From Voacanga thouarsii (lineage: Eukaryota; Streptophyta; Magnoliopsida; Gentianales; Apocynaceae), in NCBI GenBank assembly GCA_026120185.1, contig JANUWF010003366.1, forward strand, positions 3,658,001-3,722,000: a stretch of DNA of 64,000 bases. The letters run 5' to 3'. The notes beneath the pieces are model-generated. The model saw only the letters and a list, made by a program, of their open reading frames with translations. It did no database searches and was not told the origin of the DNA. Made by a program: the position numbers and the translations under genes. How positions within the stretch are numbered: the first letter of the stretch is position 1; every line of letters begins with the position of its first letter. Positions 58,848-64,000 of this stretch are shown here, piece by piece.

Positions 58848-58866
58848 GAGACTCGTGCTGATAACG
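58848..58866 (-). other. Probable primer-binding site of copia-3
   Basis: The minus strand reads CGTTATCAGCACGAGTCTC directly inside the 5' LTR. It agrees only in part with the initiator tRNA-Met site TGGTATCAGAGC (core TATCAG), so the priming tRNA is uncertain. Confidence 0.5.
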
Positions 58867-59233
58867 TGTTATAAAATTAGGGTAGTGTTAGAATAAAATC
58901 TACACACTACACACTAAGAAAATTCTAACTATTCTTTGCACAAGAATTTCTCTTCAAACTTCTCTCTTTCTTTCTCTCACAATTCTTTCTCTAATCTTTC
59001 TTTCACTAATCTTTCTTTCACAAAATAATGGTGTCTTACAAGCTTAGAGAATAGCTCTATTTATAGAGCTCTAATTAGTGGATTACATCATGGCATACAT
59101 CATCTTCCACTAATCTTAATTAGTGGTGTCTCCACTAAATGGTGGACATCCATAAAAATCTTCTAATAATTCACATAAATCCATAATTAGTGGAGCCTCC
59201 ACTAATTAATAAATATTCCAATAATTCATAATA
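58867..59233 (-). repeat. 5' LTR of copia-3 (367 bp)
   Basis: The promoter-bearing copy for minus-strand transcription; identical by eye to 53621-53987. Confidence 0.92.
59057..59066 (-). promoter_or_regulatory. TATA box of the copia-3 LTR
   Basis: The minus strand reads CTATAAATAG inside a short palindromic GAGCTCTATAAATAGAGC context, a good plant TATA box. The 3' LTR has the same at 53811-53820. Confidence 0.7.
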
Positions 59234-59238
59234 AAATG
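59234..59238. other. Target-site duplication of copia-3 (right)
   Basis: AAATG, the partner of 53616-53620. Confidence 0.9.
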
Positions 59239-62200
59239 AATGTTATTTCTATTGACCAGTCATAAAAATGAATGGTAGAGAAAGAAAGGAGAGTTTATGA
59301 CATCAAAATTTGGCATGATATTTAGTAAGACACTTCTATCTAACAAACTTTGGCCCATTGAACCTGGGATAAATTGGATTGCAAAAGGAAAGTCTCATAT
59401 TTAACTGATTTCGAAGGATGCGTCAGGAAAGAAGGAAATGTTCGATTTGGTATCTTAAGAGATTATGTATCAACTCATATTATTAATATAAATTAATTAG
59501 GTTATATGATATATCCGAAGATCATCTAATTAATTATGTTATATGATAGTATATCCATGAATTAGCAATTAATGCAAAAACAACCAATTGGAAAGTAAGA
59601 GTCATGTTTTTAATCCTCCAAGCTATCAACAAATGAATTTATACCATTTGATCCCTCAATTAGCCAAAAATTGTAATAAAATACATCAGTGGGATTTTAC
59701 TTTACAATCAATCCATTAATTCTAAATGGCTTATTACTAACCCTTTTACCATACATGGGATCGAGGGAAATAGAATTTTTTTTATTTCACAAATGGGCGT
59801 GCACCTAATGTGAGGCCCAAAATTAATTCATTGGTCATTTAACCTAATTATATATACATGTGTAATTTTCATCAATTTAGGGTTATTTTAATAGGTATAG
59901 GCTAAAAGAGCTTTAAGAATTTAACTAGATGTTGACAAGGGGATTCCATATGTACTTGGATAATTGTGTCTTAAGATATACTTCTTCATTGTTCCTATTG
60001 TGAGACATATTTAGTTTATGCCTATTAAATTAAATTTCACATATGTGGTATCAAAGTCTACTTTATTTAATTTGTTTTAGTATATGACCTGCGTTCTCGT
60101 GTATATTTTCATTAAAAAATCACCATATTTTAATTAGAAGTAATTTTGATTATAATTGACACTCTCGATTAATTTGAAATCATGCTTCTAAGCAATCAAT
60201 GTTTGTCATTGGTATTATTTGCCGTAAATACTTTGCCAGACAGGTAAAGTAAATAGCAAGTTCTTGGTTAAGCTAAACCTGGTGAGCTTCGGATGGGACA
60301 ACTAACACAAAAAATCCAATTTGAGAAGAAGTCTATTTCAGAAATAAAGGAAAGCGCACCTATGAACTGAAAATTTGGAAAAGGACACTCCTTTGCTTGA
60401 TCAAATAGGTAAACTTTGAAAATAAAAGAAAGTCCTATCACTTCAAGGGTTTATTTTGAGGCTAAAGAACAAAAACTGAGAAATAAAGTTGAAGAGTAAT
60501 GTAAATGAAAGCATAAAGCTAAATTTAGAAAAGGAACTTTAGAAAGACGAAAATGAAAGACATTGTTCTATTTTTTCTTGGGGGTGCTTGATTTATGTGC
60601 TTTTCCCTTCCCCCACTTCCATTAAATTCGCCATTTCTGGTAGTAGTACCTCTTCCTATTCGTTCATGGCATATCATGAGAAAATGGAGAGTCTGAAATC
60701 GAGTCAAACACTTAGTAATTTATCCTTAAGAGTCCTAAGTCGGCTAGGAGTCCTCGAACTTTTTAGTCGTTCCACTTATGTTAAGCTGTCTATCCCCTCC
60801 ACAGGGTCGGCTAAACTTGCTTTTCCAAGTCCACAGTCTGGCTGGCCATATGTCTTGGAGGATTTCAGTGCTTGGTTTGGACGAGTCAGCTATGCTTTTG
60901 GCTCCAAATATTGGAAATAATAGAGGATTTTTAATGCCATCCAAATCTCTGCTCATGACCACCGTTAGGACTGAACATTGCTAAAAGCCTTTCTCGCCTT
61001 CTAGTCTCCGGTAGTCAATGGGTTTATGTTTCCCTTCGGCATGGTAAGCCATACACTTCTGGATATTGCTGTCATTTTAGAGCTACCTATTGATAGTGAG
61101 GAAATCCCTTCATCTATTCTGCAAAATTTCATGAGGTGAATATTCTCATAAAGTGTTAGCCATCTACTCTAGCTTTGTGAAAACAAATAGGGAAATAGAT
61201 AAGGTTACAAAGAACGAGCATGCTACTCCCATATGCCGGCATTGTAATTACATTCTGTTCTTTATCTTTTAGTGTAGTTCTGGACTACATGTATTATGTT
61301 TCATTGATTTTTTTTTTTTTTTTTTGGGGCAAAACCAGTGGCATGGCCGCATTAACTGTGTTTTTCATATTCTCTTCGTTGTTCCTTTTTTATACCAATG
61401 TTACGAATGGTGAGACCTCACTCCCTCTGCCTAGTCCTCTCTGGATTTTGTAATTGTGGTTGTATTGATAGGGCTTGATTTTGTCCATATTTTCCTAGTC
61501 ATTAGTGTTTTATTTGTTTTATTTTTTAGTATAATGGCTATTCATTCCTTTCACTTTGGGATCTTTTGTATAGATTTGATCTAGAAGAGTTTCCTTGGAT
61601 ATTTGTTTGAAAATAATCGAAAAAGTTATCACAACCGGATGAAACCATGGAGCGGCCTGTATGGGGTGCTTTGCAAGAGCAATGATCGGCTTCTCTCTGG
61701 AAAAGCAGAGCAAATATAAAATAATTTCTGACCCAGGCAGAAAGGAGCCGACCCCTAGTCCTGTAAAAAAGCTAGCACCAGCCCGTTTCTGGAGTTGAGG
61801 TGGCAGATTTTCTTTTTGTAGGCCAATTTTGGTAATCTCTCTTGGACTTTATTGAAAACCAATTTGGACATGAATAAGAACTTTTTGGGGCACTTTTTGG
61901 CAGCTACAAAGCTATACAATTACGAGGAAAATAAGCCCTAGAGGAGATCAATATATTAGAGAAGTATCAGTGCAGTAATTAATTATATACGAGATCAAGA
62001 GATAGTGAGTTTGAGTTTTTATCAAAGAAGAAAGCATCATTATTCGGGATGAGTTTTCAAGAGGAGAATAAGAATTGCTTGTCTAAGTATTCCTCTTTTC
62101 TTTTTTTTTTCTTTTGTTTTCTTTTCTTAACAATGTTGTTTTAGTTGTTTTAGTTGTTTTATTATATTTTAGAAGGATGATCCAAAGATTATAGTTTTAT

Positions 62201-62944
62201 ATTAAATTTTGCTTTTTTATTAGTTAATTGCTAATTTCTAATATTTGTTACATGAGTTTATTTTTTGGACTGATTGTTTGTTACTTTGTTTTAATTAAGT
62301 CGAGAAAGAGGTTATGGATGAGTTTTAATTCGATTGATTTTATATTTATTATCTCTTAATTAACTTGAGAGAGGTTAGAGGTAGAATTGGCAATCAAAAA
62401 GTTGTTAATATAACATAGAGATAGAGATAGGGATATTAATTTCTTTAATGTTGATTTTGCTTAAAGATAGGAATATTACTGTTAAGGAATTAAGTTTAAT
62501 GTATCCTTTTGGTTGATTGATGTGATATAGATGTCCACTAATTTTCTAAAAGATAGTGAATCTATAACTCGATAGAGTGAAATCTATATTTGATCCTTCG
62601 TGATGCTAGATTTGATGATTAATTGTAATCATTATTGAGTTAATATTGGCCATGTTTTTAGGGAATTCTGTCTAAGTATGTGTTTTAGGTCTAATTCCTT
62701 GTTGAATAAATGGTCTTGTATGTGTTGGTAATTATGTTGATCTTTTCTAGTTTTGTTAGGTTAAGTGAAAAGGTGAGAACAATTAGTGATGGTTTCTCCT
62801 TGTGTATTGATACAAGTTAATTTCCTATACTATACTTGCTCTATACGCGTGGTTTTGGGATTGATGTTTTAGTTAAAACTTAATTGTGGAATAGACCTGA
62901 AAAGAATGATTTTATTTACACCGAAACTCCACACATCAAATTTT
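59239..62944. other. Stretch without recognisable gene; right part probably a decayed LTR
   Basis: No known protein is recognisable. The longest frame (60588-60920, 110 codons) lacks any motif I know. A T18 run is at 61308-61325 and a CT/T-rich run at 62093-62127. The part directly left of 62945 is likely the end of an LTR because of the primer-site relic there, but its other end is not identifiable. Confidence 0.5.
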
Positions 62945-62963
62945 TTGTGCCGTTGTTGGGGAT
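62945..62963 (+). other. Relic of a tRNA-Asp primer-binding site
   Basis: TTGTGCCGTTGTTGGGGAT resembles TGGCGCCGTTGCCGGGGAT, the primer site of plant Athila/Tat-type and related LTR elements. Three of the four differences are C-to-T, as expected for methylated-cytosine decay. The preceding CACACATCAAA also fits an LTR end of such elements. No gag or pol follows in 62964-63408. Confidence 0.5.
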
Positions 62964-63408
62964 ATTATGAAAGGTTGAATTCTATTGATTTAGCAATGTA
63001 TATATGTAAATATGTTAGTTGTTCTAATTAGGTGTCATGTTTATTGTTCTATTGTTGTTTGTATAATTTTGTAATATATGTATTGTTTGTAATTCTACCA
63101 ATGTTGTATGCATATTCTTTAGAAATATTGTATTTCATGTTTGTACTAGATGGGCTATTATAACAATTATTTGCATTAAGCTATTTGTTTTGACATTTAA
63201 TATTAGTCTGTAATTGCTTTACCAGGTAATATGGACTGTTAGAATACCAGAGCCATCGAAAACTATTGTGAAGGAATAGGAGATGGAAGACAAGGTTAGA
63301 ATTCACATGGGGACTTTGATTCTTCAGAATGGATGACAACTATATCCATACAGAGGTTGGACAACATTGCAAGAATGGTTCTATGATCCAAACGTCTAGG
63401 GGTGTACA

Positions 63409-64000
63409 TGTGAAATCCCACCAAAAGCCTACGCTAGAGTAAGGGGGATTGGATTCATATTATGTCATCATGCATAAAATATATCTTTTGAATGATTTTG
63501 TGTGCTTTAGAATTGTGGTTTATAGGTTATATGATTTATTTGTGCTTGTTGAGTAGAAAGGATAAAAAGGTAATTTTGCCTGAGGTCAAAATGGGGAGAT
63601 GGCTTGAGGTTGAGAAAAGAAGAATATTTAGTTGAAAAAATAAGAATAAGAATTAATATAGTTAAGTGGTTAGAGCTTTGTGATTAATTCCTAAGGTTTT
63701 GAGTTCAAATCCCATTACTTATATTCTATTCATATTTATCTTAGCCATATTTGAATTTTTGTTTTCCTTACATTCCTTAAAGATAGGAATGTTGTCTTAA
63801 GGAAGACACAATGGTAATGTCTTGACCATGTAGTCTTATCCTAGAAAGAATTCTTATCTCCATTAATTTTGCTAGCCTTGTCCTAACATTTTTTAAATTT
63901 AAACTACTCTTGATTCTTTAATTCCTTTTTAATCACAAAATTCTGAGATAATTCTCTAGCTTGAAATTTCAAAAATCCGAGTTCTTGTGTGATAGGAGTG
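63409..64000 (+). repeat. Start of another long gypsy LTR, cut by window end
   Basis: TGTGAAATCCC...AGAGTAAGGGGG matches the start of the minus-strand solo LTR at 33382 (TGTGAAACCCC...AGAGTAAGGGGG). A further match is the AAGGTAATTTTGCCTGAGGT block and the A-box/B-box module at 63658-63713. It probably continues for more than 3 kb beyond the window. Confidence 0.8.
63658..63713 (+). promoter_or_regulatory. tRNA-like A-box/B-box module, second copy
   Basis: GTTAAGTGGTTAGAGC (63661-63676, preceded by ATA) and GAGTTCAAATCCC (63701-63713) parallel the module in the solo LTR at 33073-33127, at a comparable distance (about 250 bases) from the LTR start. Confidence 0.5.

Larger units (their letters stand above)
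53621..59233 (-). mobile_element. Ty1/copia element (copia-3) with identical LTRs
   Basis: The 5613 bp element has two 367 bp LTRs (53621-53987, 58867-59233) with no difference visible by eye, an exact duplication AAATG, a polypurine tract and the full copia domain order on the minus strand. The LTR ends are TATTATGAA and TTATAACA rather than TG...CA. Despite its apparent youth the polyprotein has many stops and frameshifts, so it must have been copied by proteins supplied in trans or had its LTRs homogenised. Confidence 0.92.

Noticed and set aside
60588..60920. 110-codon plus-strand frame
   Set aside because: No known motif, an opposing frame of similar length on the other strand, and no signal for a promoter or introns that I could support.
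1..64000. CRISPR arrays, bacterial operons, ribosome-binding sites
   Set aside because: The repeats are transposon ends, microsatellites or LTRs; nothing prokaryotic is seen.

Overview
This is nuclear plant DNA, most likely from a eudicot: AT-rich, dense in Ty1/copia and Ty3/gypsy LTR retrotransposons and L1-type LINEs, with intron-containing plant gene remnants and no prokaryotic gene organisation. I see no intact host gene. Almost everything readable is transposable-element material in a deep nest. The species cannot be fixed from the sequence.

Layout. 1-2421: end of a decayed minus-strand copia element (gag and integrase relics, primer site, LTR). 2422-13660: a decayed plus-strand Ty3/gypsy element with very long LTRs (about 4 kb each) around a ruined 3.1 kb interior. 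13661-15194: a third, truncated LTR of the same group. 16918-21178: a probable solo LTR of that group on the minus strand. 21281-50850: one old minus-strand L1-type LINE, stretched to 29.6 kb by later insertions and still bounded by a 10 bp target-site duplication (TSD; GCTTTTGTAG at 21271-21280 and 50851-50860).

Nested inside that LINE are: a second, 5'-truncated LINE (23438-24137, 16 bp TSD); a 15.8 kb CACTA-like DNA transposon (24342-40148, 3 bp TSD GGG); and a copia element (43415-50100). The CACTA-like element carries a nearly full-length but broken RWP-RK (RKD-type) transcription factor gene (38318-39279, minus). It has also been hit by another copia element (27902-37537), which in turn holds a 4.3 kb gypsy solo LTR (29085-33382, 5 bp TSD CTTGA). 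The order of events is therefore LINE, then CACTA-like element, then copia, then gypsy LTR.

50861-53100 shows no recognisable gene. A LINE 3' fragment (about 53107-53598) is followed by a copia element (53621-59233) whose two 367 bp LTRs are identical although its reading frame is badly broken. 59239-62940 has no recognisable coding. A relic of a tRNA-Asp primer site lies at 62945-62963, and another long gypsy LTR starts at 63409 and runs off the window.

The most interesting item is the CACTA-like element with its transduced RKD gene: three exons, two introns, a continuous 256-codon frame apart from three stop codons, and a pyrimidine-rich upstream region. RKD proteins control plant germ-cell identity and embryogenesis, so spread of such copies by a transposon could matter as a pseudogene or small-RNA source. 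Second in interest are a tRNA-like A-box/B-box module shared by two gypsy LTRs, and the mismatch between identical LTRs and ruined coding in the last copia element.
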